Source: an uncultured Muribaculaceae bacterium (GTDB taxonomy: Bacteria; Bacteroidota; Bacteroidia; Bacteroidales; Muribaculaceae). From it: a DNA stretch of 64,000 bases. Below are positions 52,154 to 60,256 of the stretch, in pieces. A program made the translations under genes and the position numbers. Position 1 is the stretch's first letter; every line of letters starts with the position of its first letter. The stretch is taken from contig CAUBJF010000001.1 of assembly GCA_958436175.1 (NCBI GenBank), positions 310,001 through 374,000 on the forward strand, given 5' to 3'. Under the pieces are notes generated by a model. The model saw nothing but the letters and a program-made list of their open reading frames with translations. It did no database searches and had not been told where the DNA came from.

Positions 52154-52617
52154 TCGCCGTAAGGGTTGGCTCCGTACTTGTTGTCGGGTGCGCTGGGCTT
52201 GCAGAGAATGACAATCCACCATATTCCTATAGCCAGAATGACCAAGGAACCGATGCCGATAGATGCCATATGGCCTTGGACTGCATCCGTAGCTGCTGCT
52301 TCGCCAAGTGTAAGAATCGAGCTGACAATGGGGTAGAAGCACACACCGGCAATCGCATAGGTCACTACATAGAAACCAAGAACCCACCAGCCGCTTCGGC
52401 CTGTGTCATGAAAGCGCCGAACGGATATAGCAAGCGTGGGGAGCAGGAACACAAGGCCGAGGATGATCTGGAGTGTATCGCTGATCGCACTGATTACTGC
52501 ACTGCAGAGTACGCAGAAGAGGATGGCCCACCAATATTCGGCACGGGTCGAACGGCCCTTGAAATTTACATAGTTGGCAAAGAACATCTTCACCGCTGTA
52601 AGAAAATCTACATTCAT
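52150..52617 (-). CDS. DUF805 membrane protein
   Basis: Small inner-membrane protein of the DUF805 (YhaH/YhaI-like) family, 155 residues from the ATG at 52617. It has the family start FFANYVNFKGRSTRAEYWWAI, helices near 28-50, 52-66, 80-100 and 120-145, the motif AISVRRFHDTGRSGWW, and the short tail PDNKYGANPYGE. Function of the family is unknown. It is the first gene of the ABC importer unit and overlaps the binding-protein gene by 4 bases. An earlier in-frame Met lies upstream and would overlap the palindrome at 52618-52629. Confidence 0.9.
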   Translation of the reverse strand: MNVDFLTAVKMFFANYVNFKGRSTRAEYWWAILFCVLCSAVISAISDTLQIILGLVFLLPTLAISVRRFHDTGRSGWWVLGFYVVTYAIAGVCFYPIVSSILTLGEAAATDAVQGHMASIGIGSLVILAIGIWWIVILCKPSAPDNKYGANPYGE

Positions 52618-52731
52618 AAACACGTGTTTTTTAAGTCCCCACAAGAGAGACGATTGTTACTATCCGCAAATTTATGATTTTATGGCCGTTTTTCCAAAAA
52701 AAACGACAAAACCAAAGAGCTTGCGCACGTG
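52618..52731. repeat. Two CACGTG sites, 105 bases apart
   Basis: A perfect palindrome AAACACGTGTTT (52618-52629) touches the DUF805 start codon. A second CACGTG lies at 52726-52731. Both continue into a similar tail (CACGTGTTTTTTAAG and CACGTGTTCTTAAG). The separation is close to ten helix turns. The sites bracket the promoter of the ABC importer unit. Confidence 0.4.
52667..52698 (-). promoter_or_regulatory. Consensus promoter of the DUF805-ABC importer unit
   Basis: On minus TTTG (52698-52695) and TAAATTTG (52674-52667) are 20 bases apart, an exact Bacteroidota promoter with a leader of about 44 bases. Confidence 0.75.
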
Positions 52732-52767
52732 TTCTTAAGATAAAAGCACCTCTTAAACCCGACGACG

Positions 52768-53376
52768 ATGAAGAACTTAGCCAACGAACTTTTCAAGGTT
52801 TGCATGCCACCAAGGCTACCTGAATGCGGAAGCATCCTTGTGGCTGAGCCTTTCTTAGACGACAAGTACTTCAACCATGGAGTAATCTCTTTGATAGACT
52901 ACATCGCCGAGGAGGGAGCTACAGGTGTCGTGATGAACAACCGCACAGAATTTTTCCTTTCCGACCTCCTCAAAGACATAGGCAGCGGAGCTGATATCCC
53001 GGTTTTCTGCGGAGGCCCATTAGGTCTCGACCGGCTCTATTTCATACATACCTTAGGTCCCGATATCATATCCGGAGCACGGATGTTTGCCCCCGGTCTT
53101 TTTGTCGGCGGCCGCTTCGATGCAATGCGCGAATATCTTAACAACTCTTACCCGGTCGAAGGATATGTCCGCTTCTTCATCGGATACAGCTCCTGGACTT
53201 CCGGACAGCTCGAACATGAGATTGAGGAAGGAACATGGGCTCAGCTTCCGGTTCCGGAGAATCCGACCGATCTCCTTTGCGGGCTTGCCGACAGTTACTG
53301 GCATCGCGAGGTTCGAAAACTCGGTGAATGCTACCGCAGCTGGCAGCTCATCCCCCGAAATCCCGAATACAACTGA
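52768..53376 (+). CDS. YqgE/AlgH family protein
   Basis: Cytoplasmic YqgE/AlgH family protein, 202 residues. Typical blocks: GSILVAEPFLDDKYFNHGVI, ATGVVMNNRTEF, PVFCGGPLGLDRLYFIHTLG, VRFFIGYSSWTSGQLEHEIE and EGTWAQLPV. The molecular role is not established; AlgH was first tied to alginate regulation in Pseudomonas. It is a single-gene unit, 8 bases from the convergent comEC stop. A small palindrome lies over the gap. Confidence 0.94.
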   Translation: MKNLANELFKVCMPPRLPECGSILVAEPFLDDKYFNHGVISLIDYIAEEGATGVVMNNRTEFFLSDLLKDIGSGADIPVFCGGPLGLDRLYFIHTLGPDIISGARMFAPGLFVGGRFDAMREYLNNSYPVEGYVRFFIGYSSWTSGQLEHEIEEGTWAQLPVPENPTDLLCGLADSYWHREVRKLGECYRSWQLIPRNPEYN

Positions 53377-53384
53377 GAATCGAG

Positions 53385-55343
53385 CTATAGCTCCTTATAG
53401 AAAGCTTTCAGCGAGAGGTCATGATACAGTAGGCCGAGGTCTTCGCAGGTCTCGGCTATTTTATGCCTCACTTCAGGCTCAAGAGCCGGACTTGCAAGCA
53501 CCAGGACGGGCTTGATGCGACTCAGCATTTCGTGAGCGTCCCCGTCATAACGACTGTCGACAAGCAAAATATCAGGTTTAAGCTCGCAGACCGTAAAACC
53601 TTTGGAAGCACGGACCAGACGACAAGCACCGATTGAGATACTTCCTTCGATTTTACCTTTGACAGCCTCAAAACCTATCCCCTTGGCCTTGAAATACGGC
53701 GCAAAGTCAGCCCTGGTCTTCTCGTGTCCCGACAAAGACCATTGATAAGCCTCATCTCCGACAACAGCCGCCATTTCCGTGCCTCTATATCCCCCGTAAA
53801 TCAAAATACTGTCTTTATGCGCAGTCGAGGACTGAGGCATGACAAAAAGGAAGGAACAAACGGCCATTGCACCTGCAAACAGCTTCACTTTATTGCTCTT
53901 ACAATAGAATGTCAAAGCCAGTAAAGCAATAGCCGCAACAAGCGCAAGGCAGTTCCATACCGGGAATGACACGACATTGAAGCGAAAAGCCTCGAAGCCG
54001 GCAATTATCTGGCATAACCTTGTCAACCAGTATGCCAGTTGATTCACAGGAACGACAAGGATATCCGTAGGCAATCCGAGCGAAGAAAATAGAGATACTA
54101 CTGCCCCACCGACCATCATCGGAGGAAAAGCAAGGCTCGCAAGAGCATTGGCCGGGACCGTCAGCAGAGGCAAAGTATGGAAGTGTAAGAGAAGCACGGG
54201 GGTAGTGCCGAGCATCGCGGCAAGAGGTACGGCAAACAAGGCTGCCGCACGATAGGCGAACCGATTGCGACGATGAAATGGATTGAACTTATCAGCGAAA
54301 AGCAATAATGACGCGACAGCACATACCGACAGCTGAAAACCGACGGAGAACAGCCAGTAAGGATTGATGAAAATGATGACAGCGCAGGCAAGAAACAAAG
54401 CATTGAAAGGATTTGGTTCACGCTGCATCACCCGTGCCATCATGAAGGCACTTATCATCACCGATGCTCTCACAACCGAAGGCTGAAATCCGGAAACTAC
54501 GGCATAGCACCAGATGATGAGCGGTACCGACACATAGAAGACTGTCCTTCCATGTGAAAACATACGGACAGGGAAGAAGAGAAAGGCGAGAAAAGCAGCG
54601 AGGACTGCCGCATGGAAGCCGCTGACACAAAGCAGATGTGACAGACCTGTCGCCCGGAACAATTCTCGCACATCTTCGCCGGCATCGCTACCTCCGAGCC
54701 ATGATCCAACTATCAATTTCGAAGTCGAAGGCGCAAGACCCGAGGTATAGACAGCATCGGCCAGGTCGGAACGCATCCTCCTGAGACGGAACAGGAAAGA
54801 GTCATCGCATCCGATTCCGACAATATCGTGTTCAGTCACTATACATCTTGCCGAAAGGCGGTCGGACAATCCAATGCCTTGTCGGTGCGACCAACCGGGG
54901 ACTTCGTCGAACTTGTCGATATGTTCCACAGCTCCCTTGAATCGCACAAATTCGCCTGGCTCGAATTCCGGTATAATTGAAGCCACTAACAGCTCACAGC
55001 GGAACGAAGCCGGGCTGTCGACCTCGACAAGGTACTTACCCGAACGTTCGCCAATTCGAGCTGATTCGATGCGACCTCGCCAATCAATCTCCCTGTCGAA
55101 CAATTTTTGGGGGACATCGACCGGACGCATTATCATCGCCAAGGTAAAAGAAGCAAAGGCACCTGCAAGGAAGATCCATGCAGGATGCCTTTGTCGATGA
55201 ATCAATAGTATGAAAATGAGCGCAATCGCTACGCATGCGCATATCGATGCGCCTATGCCGGATACTGCCGCAATGACCCCGGCCACAGCCCCAAGACAGA
55301 GGGGGAGAGCCGGCAGACGGCTAAATGTACCGGCAAGGTCCAT
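53385..55343 (-). CDS. comEC: ComEC/Rec2-family membrane protein, no visible MBL motif
   Basis: Polytopic inner-membrane protein related to the DNA-uptake channel ComEC, 652 residues. Residues about 1-190 hold three helices and a soluble DUF4131-type domain. The Competence domain follows, with the signature ATGLSHLLCVSGFHAAVLAAF and QPSVVRASVMISAFMMARVM and nine or more helices. The C-terminal about 150 residues align in place with the metallo-beta-lactamase domain of ComEC but lack the HxHxDH zinc motif, so nuclease activity is doubtful. It is the last gene of a seven-gene minus unit, 9 bases after the YeiH-type gene. Confidence 0.88.
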   Translation of the reverse strand: MDLAGTFSRLPALPLCLGAVAGVIAAVSGIGASICACVAIALIFILLIHRQRHPAWIFLAGAFASFTLAMIMRPVDVPQKLFDREIDWRGRIESARIGERSGKYLVEVDSPASFRCELLVASIIPEFEPGEFVRFKGAVEHIDKFDEVPGWSHRQGIGLSDRLSARCIVTEHDIVGIGCDDSFLFRLRRMRSDLADAVYTSGLAPSTSKLIVGSWLGGSDAGEDVRELFRATGLSHLLCVSGFHAAVLAAFLAFLFFPVRMFSHGRTVFYVSVPLIIWCYAVVSGFQPSVVRASVMISAFMMARVMQREPNPFNALFLACAVIIFINPYWLFSVGFQLSVCAVASLLLFADKFNPFHRRNRFAYRAAALFAVPLAAMLGTTPVLLLHFHTLPLLTVPANALASLAFPPMMVGGAVVSLFSSLGLPTDILVVPVNQLAYWLTRLCQIIAGFEAFRFNVVSFPVWNCLALVAAIALLALTFYCKSNKVKLFAGAMAVCSFLFVMPQSSTAHKDSILIYGGYRGTEMAAVVGDEAYQWSLSGHEKTRADFAPYFKAKGIGFEAVKGKIEGSISIGACRLVRASKGFTVCELKPDILLVDSRYDGDAHEMLSRIKPVLVLASPALEPEVRHKIAETCEDLGLLYHDLSLKAFYKEL

Positions 55344-55352
55344 GGCTGAGGC

Positions 55353-56297
55353 TTAGGCAACGGTCTCAAGCACTACGAAGAGAGAGCTGATACTGATGAC
55401 GATCCACAACACAACAGCCTGCAAAAGAGGCTTCACTCCGACCTGCTTGATAGATGCCAGCGACAGCGAAGCACCGATTAGGAAGAGAGTTACGACCATG
55501 CCGCGCTTTGCAATCCATACCATTGCGCTAACGAACCATTCGGGTAGTGCGACATAGGTATTGACAATCATAGCGAGCACGAAAATGAAGATGAACCACG
55601 GAATCGAGATCTTGGCCGTCTTGTCACGGAAAATAAACATGGTGACGAGAGCAAGAGGTATAATCCACAGTGCTCGTGTGAGCTTGATGAGGGTTGCTAT
55701 CTGGAGGGCTTCTTCACCATAGATTTCACCTGCACCGACTACCGACGATGTATCGTGGATGGCTATAGCCGCCCATGTACCGAACTGCATCTGACTCATA
55801 TCGAGAAGATGACCCAAAGGAGGGAAGATGAAGAGTGCGATCGAGTTAAGGATGAAAATTACACCGAGAGATACTGCCATCTCGTTTTCATCGGCCTTCA
55901 GGACAGGACCTACCGCTGCGATAGCACTGCCGCCGCAGATAGCCGTACCGGACGAAATGAGATACGATGTCTTCCGGTTGATATGCAGCCAGTAACCGAG
56001 CAGTACGCCGAGGCACATAACGCCGACAACGGAGACTACCGTAAAAAGCATGCCTTCAGAACCGGATTTAAGCGATTCCTGAAGATTCATATTGAAACCG
56101 AGACACACCACAGCGACCTGAAGAAGATACTTGGATGTTTTTTTGTTGAATTTTGGACAAGGATTCTTGCAACTAAAGGCGAAGATCAATCCCATGAGCA
56201 ACGCTAACGGTGCCGAAATGACGGGCAGACCGAAAGTATCGAAAGGGAAGATGATCAGCGCGATTAAGAGAATGTAGATAATCTTGGAAGCTTTCAT
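55353..56297 (-). CDS. YeiH/UPF0324 family putative sulfate exporter
   Basis: Membrane protein of the YeiH family (UPF0324), 314 residues with about ten helices. Blocks seen: PISAPLALLMGLIFAFSCKN, LLQVAVVCLGFNMNLQES, SSGTAICGGSAIAAVGPVLK, FGTWAAIAIHDTSSVVGAG and LIKLTRALWIIPLALVTMF. Some relatives are proposed to export sulfate or sulfonates, but direct evidence is thin. It is 22 bases after aroE and 9 bases before comEC on the same strand. Confidence 0.92.
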   Translation of the reverse strand: MKASKIIYILLIALIIFPFDTFGLPVISAPLALLMGLIFAFSCKNPCPKFNKKTSKYLLQVAVVCLGFNMNLQESLKSGSEGMLFTVVSVVGVMCLGVLLGYWLHINRKTSYLISSGTAICGGSAIAAVGPVLKADENEMAVSLGVIFILNSIALFIFPPLGHLLDMSQMQFGTWAAIAIHDTSSVVGAGEIYGEEALQIATLIKLTRALWIIPLALVTMFIFRDKTAKISIPWFIFIFVLAMIVNTYVALPEWFVSAMVWIAKRGMVVTLFLIGASLSLASIKQVGVKPLLQAVVLWIVISISSLFVVLETVA

Positions 56298-56319
56298 CGA
56301 AAGTTGTGTGATTTAATAA

Positions 56320-57108
56320 TTAGCTATTATTTTGTTCCCAGATAGACAGAGATGCCACAGCCTGGGCAAAAAGCATTTCGAGCCCGTTGCGGACAGCTGC
56401 ACCTTGAGCAGCGCAGCGGCGCATGAACAGTGTCTCTTCCGGATTATAGACCATATCGAAGCATACGTATTCCGGGCTTATGAACTTATAAGGAATCGGA
56501 GGCGCGGTGTTAATATTGGGGTAAGTACCGAGCGGTGTGGCATTGACTATCACCGGATGAGAGTCCATAAGCTCCTTGGTCAGTGCTTCATATCCCACCA
56601 TACCGTCCGAAGGCGTCCTCGAGACTACGAGAGGCTCGAAACCGAGCTTGCGCAGACCGACACATGCAGCCTTCGACGCACCACCGCTGCCGAGGACAAG
56701 TGCACCAGTTCTTGCCGGGAAATGAGACACAAGAGGCCTGATTGCCGTCATGAAGCCTTCGACATCGGTGTTATGGCCTTCGAGGCGGCGCACACGTCCA
56801 TCGTCGGCACGTACTACCTTGACGGTGTTGACGGCTCCTACTTCACGTGCCGTGTCCGATACGCTGTCGAGGAATTCGAGTATATGGACTTTGTACGGAG
56901 ATGTGACATTGAATCCTTCGAGATGGGGTGCCATCAAAAGGAGATTATAGAGCGTCGCCCCGTCGAGTTGCGTAAGGTCGAAGTTTTCATAGCTTCGCCC
57001 ACTTCCATCGCCTACGAAGAGCTGCGAAAAAAACATCTTGGAGAATGAGTGGGCAAGGGGATGCCCTATCAAGCCATAGTCGGCATTTGAAAAACCGGTG
57101 CTGTTCAT
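56320..57108 (-). CDS. aroE: Shikimate dehydrogenase
   Basis: NADPH-dependent reduction of 3-dehydroshikimate in aromatic amino acid synthesis. From the ATG at 57108 the 262 residues carry YGLIGHPLAHSFSKMFF (shikimate-binding Ser), the catalytic Lys in GFNVTSPYKVHILEFLD, the Asn/Asp pair in GHNTDVEGFM, the Rossmann loop LVLGSGGASKAA and VNATPLGTYPN. The start overlaps the end of the pseudouridine synthase gene by 4 bases. The longer start at 57255 lies inside that gene and lacks family similarity. Confidence 0.96.
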   Translation of the reverse strand: MNSTGFSNADYGLIGHPLAHSFSKMFFSQLFVGDGSGRSYENFDLTQLDGATLYNLLLMAPHLEGFNVTSPYKVHILEFLDSVSDTAREVGAVNTVKVVRADDGRVRRLEGHNTDVEGFMTAIRPLVSHFPARTGALVLGSGGASKAACVGLRKLGFEPLVVSRTPSDGMVGYEALTKELMDSHPVIVNATPLGTYPNINTAPPIPYKFISPEYVCFDMVYNPEETLFMRRCAAQGAAVRNGLEMLFAQAVASLSIWEQNNS

Positions 57109-58184
57109 TGCTTTACGGTTGAGTGGATATATGTCCTCCATCTCTCGATGAGATTCTGCATATCGGCCGGTATGTCGGCTGTGAAGAACATTTCTTCGCC
57201 CGTATGGGGGTGTCGGAATCCGAGAGTACGCGCATGAAGCGCCTGACGGGGACAAATCTCAAAACAATTATTTACGAAAGCCTGGTAAGTACCCGATTTG
57301 ACACCTCGCAGGATTTTATCGCCGCCATAACGGGCATCGCTGAAGAGAGGATGTCCAAGATACTTCATATGAACACGAATCTGGTGTGTACGGCCTGTCT
57401 CAAGTACACAACGGACAAGCGATACATGTCCCAGCGGTTCGATGACTTCATAGTGAGTGACAGCCCTCTTACCTTCTTCCCCGTCGAGAGGGAATGTGGT
57501 CATCTGCAGACGATCTTTGGGCGAACGACCTATGTTGGTAGCAACGGTACCTTTATCGGGTGACGGCACTCCCCAGACCATGGCAAGATACTCGCGTTTG
57601 GTGGTCTTATTGAAAAACTGACGGCCAAGGTCGGTCTTTGCATCAGGTGTCTTGGCTATGACGAGGAGACCGGAAGTATCTTTGTCGATACGGTGTACGA
57701 GTCCGAGACGGGGGTCATTGACATCATAGTCGGGAGTATCGCGGAAATGCCATGCGAGAGCGTTGACAAGTGTTCCGTCGTAATTGCCATGTCCGGGATG
57801 GACGACAAGTCCGGCCGGCTTGTTGACGACAAGTACATAGCGGTCTTCATAGACAATATCGAGCGGGATATCCTGTGCAACAATCTCGAACTCGTAGCGC
57901 GGACGATCCATCACCACCTGCACCACGTCGAAAGGCTTGACACGGTAATTGCTCTTGACAGGCTTACCGTTGACAAGTATGCAGCCTGCATCAGCAGCCT
58001 GCTGGACGCGGTTTCGTGAAGATTTCTGGAGACGGGCTACGAGAAATTTGTCGACACGCAGCAGTTCCTGGCCCTTGTCGGCCACGAAGCGGAAATGCTC
58101 GTACATCTCCGAGCCGTCGATATCGACGATACGCTCGTCGATATCTTCGTTTATTTCGTCAAATTCTTCGTTATTCGTAGACAT
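57105..58184 (-). CDS. RluA/RluD-family pseudouridine synthase
   Basis: Cytoplasmic enzyme isomerising uridine in rRNA or tRNA. The 359 residues have an acidic N-terminal lead, an S4 RNA-binding domain (about 40-100: LLRVDKFLVARLQKSSRNRV) and the synthase domain with catalytic Asp in HRIDKDTSGLLVIAK (D167). The closing block TGRTHQIRVHMKYLGHPLF follows. It fits the RluD branch (23S rRNA U1911/1915/1917), but specificity is uncertain. It overlaps the PASTA gene by 14 bases and aroE by 4. Confidence 0.94.
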   Translation of the reverse strand: MSTNNEEFDEINEDIDERIVDIDGSEMYEHFRFVADKGQELLRVDKFLVARLQKSSRNRVQQAADAGCILVNGKPVKSNYRVKPFDVVQVVMDRPRYEFEIVAQDIPLDIVYEDRYVLVVNKPAGLVVHPGHGNYDGTLVNALAWHFRDTPDYDVNDPRLGLVHRIDKDTSGLLVIAKTPDAKTDLGRQFFNKTTKREYLAMVWGVPSPDKGTVATNIGRSPKDRLQMTTFPLDGEEGKRAVTHYEVIEPLGHVSLVRCVLETGRTHQIRVHMKYLGHPLFSDARYGGDKILRGVKSGTYQAFVNNCFEICPRQALHARTLGFRHPHTGEEMFFTADIPADMQNLIERWRTYIHSTVKQ

Positions 58185-58809
58185 CTACAGCTTCAAAAGG
58201 TACATCTTCCGTTTCAGTCAAGGTAGAATCAGAAAGCGAGGCAGGTCCAGTGCCTACCTGAAGGGTCACAGTCGAGGTTACCGGTATGACACTTCCGACA
58301 ACGAGCGGTGTGTCGCCGTAGCGTGCTCCGACGACGAGATCGGGATAGTCGGACGGCACGTATTCCATACGCACGTCCGTGATACCTATGCCACGAAGAT
58401 AAGAGCTTGCCTGACGGGATGAGACATTACCCGTGAGAGGCATGGAGATTGTGACTTGCTTGGGCGAGAATGCCGTCACGGTTACATAGACCTGACGGTC
58501 TTCCTTGACTACTGCTCCTGCCTTGGGCCACGATTCCACGACGGTGCCGGGAGGGGTAGAGCGGTCATAGACGGAATCGGAGATTTCGATATGGAGCTTG
58601 TTGGCTTCGAGAATCGAACGAGCCTCGGAATAGCTCTTCTGTTTAATCTCCGGAACTACCGTCGTTTCGCCGTGATGCGTCCACGAATCGAGGAAAAGAA
58701 GAACTATCCACAGCAGCAGCAGCGCTACCGCTATGAGGATAATGAAATGGCTCAGTAAGGGATGTTCGTTATAGAAGCCCTTTAGGGTGAATTTTGCTTT
58801 TGCCGACAT
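58171..58809 (-). CDS. PASTA-domain membrane protein
   Basis: 212-residue protein with a short cytoplasmic N-terminus, one membrane helix (about 17-39: HFIILIAVALLLLWIVLLFL) and two to three periplasmic PASTA domains. Domain repeats are TTVVPEIKQKSYSEARSILE, VTISMPLTGNVSSRQASSYL and DTPLVVGSVIPVTSTVTLQV. PASTA domains bind peptidoglycan stem peptides or beta-lactams in other bacteria. No kinase domain is attached. In Bacteroidota such genes often precede an RluD-like gene, as here with a 14-base overlap. The C-terminus is acidic (TETEDVPFEAVDVYE). Confidence 0.92.
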   Translation of the reverse strand: MSAKAKFTLKGFYNEHPLLSHFIILIAVALLLLWIVLLFLDSWTHHGETTVVPEIKQKSYSEARSILEANKLHIEISDSVYDRSTPPGTVVESWPKAGAVVKEDRQVYVTVTAFSPKQVTISMPLTGNVSSRQASSYLRGIGITDVRMEYVPSDYPDLVVGARYGDTPLVVGSVIPVTSTVTLQVGTGPASLSDSTLTETEDVPFEAVDVYE

Positions 58810-58849
58810 AGCGACAGATATTGTTGTGTCTTGTTTGTTAGTCCTTAGT

Positions 58850-59590
58850 CTAATCAGCTCTGGCTCCTTCCAATTCCGACGGATGTTTCAAAAAGTACTG
58901 ATGGAGCAGTTCGCTGATGTTGTAATAGAAGCCTTCGGCTGTGTTCTTGCTGTTTTTCTCTATCTGGATATAATCAAAATAGGGTGGTTCGAAACGCTGG
59001 CTCAAAGCCGTAAGGCCGGATAGATTGAGAAAATCGTATTCGTGCTGGGGATACACGACCACAAAAGCATTATCGGGGTCGGCACCTGTCCCAGAAGCAG
59101 CGATAACAAGCAGAAGGTGGTTGAGCTTGTACTGCCAGATGCGGGCCAGGTCGTACTTACCGTTCTGTTCGTAGACATAGATACGGTTTGTAAGCTGACG
59201 GAGATCCAGAGGATTGTCCTCGAGAACCTGTAGGGCATAGTCGAGCATTTTGTTGCGATCAGCGCGTGTACGCTTCTCCTTGGCATAGACAGGGAGGAGC
59301 TGCTGGTAGAGTTCCTGGTTCGGAGCTTCGCGATATGGGTCGTAGTCTTCCTGGAAGAGTGTGCCGTAGTAGAAATACTGGAACTCTTCGGCTGTCATGG
59401 TCGTATCGTTTGCCATGAACGATTTCAGGAGCTTGGGATAATAATATCTGGAATTTTCGTCTGTCGACTCTCTCTGGATAGCCTCCATGTCGGGTGCGCC
59501 GAGAGTTGCACGGAGATTGTTGGTTTTCGCAAAAAGCGCCGGGAGAGCAAAGACGACGGAGATCAGGAGGACAAGGAAACGCACTTTCAT
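58850..59590 (-). CDS. DUF4919 exported protein
   Basis: 246-residue exported protein from the ATG at 59590, with signal peptide KVRFLVLLISVVFALPALFA. The body matches the Bacteroidota DUF4919 family: SRYYYPKLLKSFMANDTTMT, FQYFYYGTLFQEDYDPYRE, LDYALQVLEDNPLDLRQL and YDFLNLSGLTALSQRFEPPY. Function is unknown; the helical pattern suggests TPR-like packing. It overlaps the DUF456 gene by 4 bases and precedes the PASTA gene by 40 bases. Confidence 0.88.
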   Translation of the reverse strand: MKVRFLVLLISVVFALPALFAKTNNLRATLGAPDMEAIQRESTDENSRYYYPKLLKSFMANDTTMTAEEFQYFYYGTLFQEDYDPYREAPNQELYQQLLPVYAKEKRTRADRNKMLDYALQVLEDNPLDLRQLTNRIYVYEQNGKYDLARIWQYKLNHLLLVIAASGTGADPDNAFVVVYPQHEYDFLNLSGLTALSQRFEPPYFDYIQIEKNSKNTAEGFYYNISELLHQYFLKHPSELEGARAD

Positions 59591-60063
59591 AATACACAGA
59601 TGAGACTGATTGCAGACATTGTGAGGGTCACTGTCGCCGACAGTCCCTTGACACAGAGAAAATCGAGGAAGCCGCGAGATGCTATAGGCAGACGTGGCGA
59701 ACCAGGGCTTCGCATATAGGCCATCGCACCAAGGAAGGAACCGACGATACCGCCGAGTATCATCGCAGAAGCCGTCGGCGCTATCATATAACCGAGGACA
59801 GTTCCGACAAATGCGCCGCCCGAAACGAAAGCATTCCCCGAAGTCATCAGTGCAAGTCTGCGCTGAAGAGTGCGGAGTCCGAGGACTATGGCACTGGCCA
59901 CGCCCCAAAAGATCAAAACCTTGGTGTCAATATAGATAGCTCCAATAAAGTGTCCGCAAAGCAATGCGGCATACGAGAGGATGACAGTCGGGACCATAGG
60001 GATAAAAACGCCTATCGCGCCCAGGGCTGCCAGTATGATGGTTGTTACTACTAAGATCGTCAT
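59587..60063 (-). CDS. DUF456 membrane protein
   Basis: 158-residue membrane protein of the DUF456 family. It is built from Gly-rich helices (LAALGAIGVFIPMVPTVILS; FVSGGAFVGTVLGYMIAPTA; LGGIVGSFLGAMAYM) and a final helix (SATVTLTMSAISLICVL). Function is unknown. It is the first gene of the seven-gene minus unit. The start ATG at 60063 lies only 6 bases after a -7 box, so the mRNA may be leaderless; upstream in-frame codons include only a TTG start. Confidence 0.85.
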   Translation of the reverse strand: MTILVVTTIILAALGAIGVFIPMVPTVILSYAALLCGHFIGAIYIDTKVLIFWGVASAIVLGLRTLQRRLALMTSGNAFVSGGAFVGTVLGYMIAPTASAMILGGIVGSFLGAMAYMRSPGSPRLPIASRGFLDFLCVKGLSATVTLTMSAISLICVL

Positions 60064-60069
60064 AATATG

Positions 60070-60077
60070 CAAAGATA
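60070..60077 (-). promoter_or_regulatory. -7 box of the DUF456-to-comEC unit
   Basis: On minus TATCTTTG, a TAnnTTTG match ending 6 bases before the DUF456 ATG. A TTTC about 21 bases upstream may be a weak -33. Confidence 0.6.
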
Positions 60078-60223
60078 GCAAAAAAGGCGCTTTTCTTGAA
60101 ACAATAGACCCCTACCAACCGCTTTTTTCACTTTTTTTATCCTCTGTCCCTTTGAAGACGTAGCGCATCGTGTTTTTTTGGTAAGTTTAACGATGAATCT
60201 GCTACAGAACGGCATGATTTTTG

Positions 60224-60231
60224 TATTTTTG
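60224..60231 (+). promoter_or_regulatory. -7 box of the M3 peptidase gene
   Basis: TATTTTTG matches TAnnTTTG, 25 bases upstream of the ATG at 60257. It rules out the longer in-frame start at 60221. Confidence 0.55.
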
Positions 60232-60256
60232 TTCTATTATTGACAATTATACGCCA

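Noticed and set aside
52154..52387. A 78-residue N-terminal extension of the binding lipoprotein.
   Set aside because: It lies inside the DUF805 gene and would place the lipoprotein signal internally.
53382..53393. Perfect palindrome GAGCTATAGCTC over the comEC stop codon.
   Set aside because: It is short, has no loop and no T-run, and is partly coding. It is not convincing as a terminator or operator.
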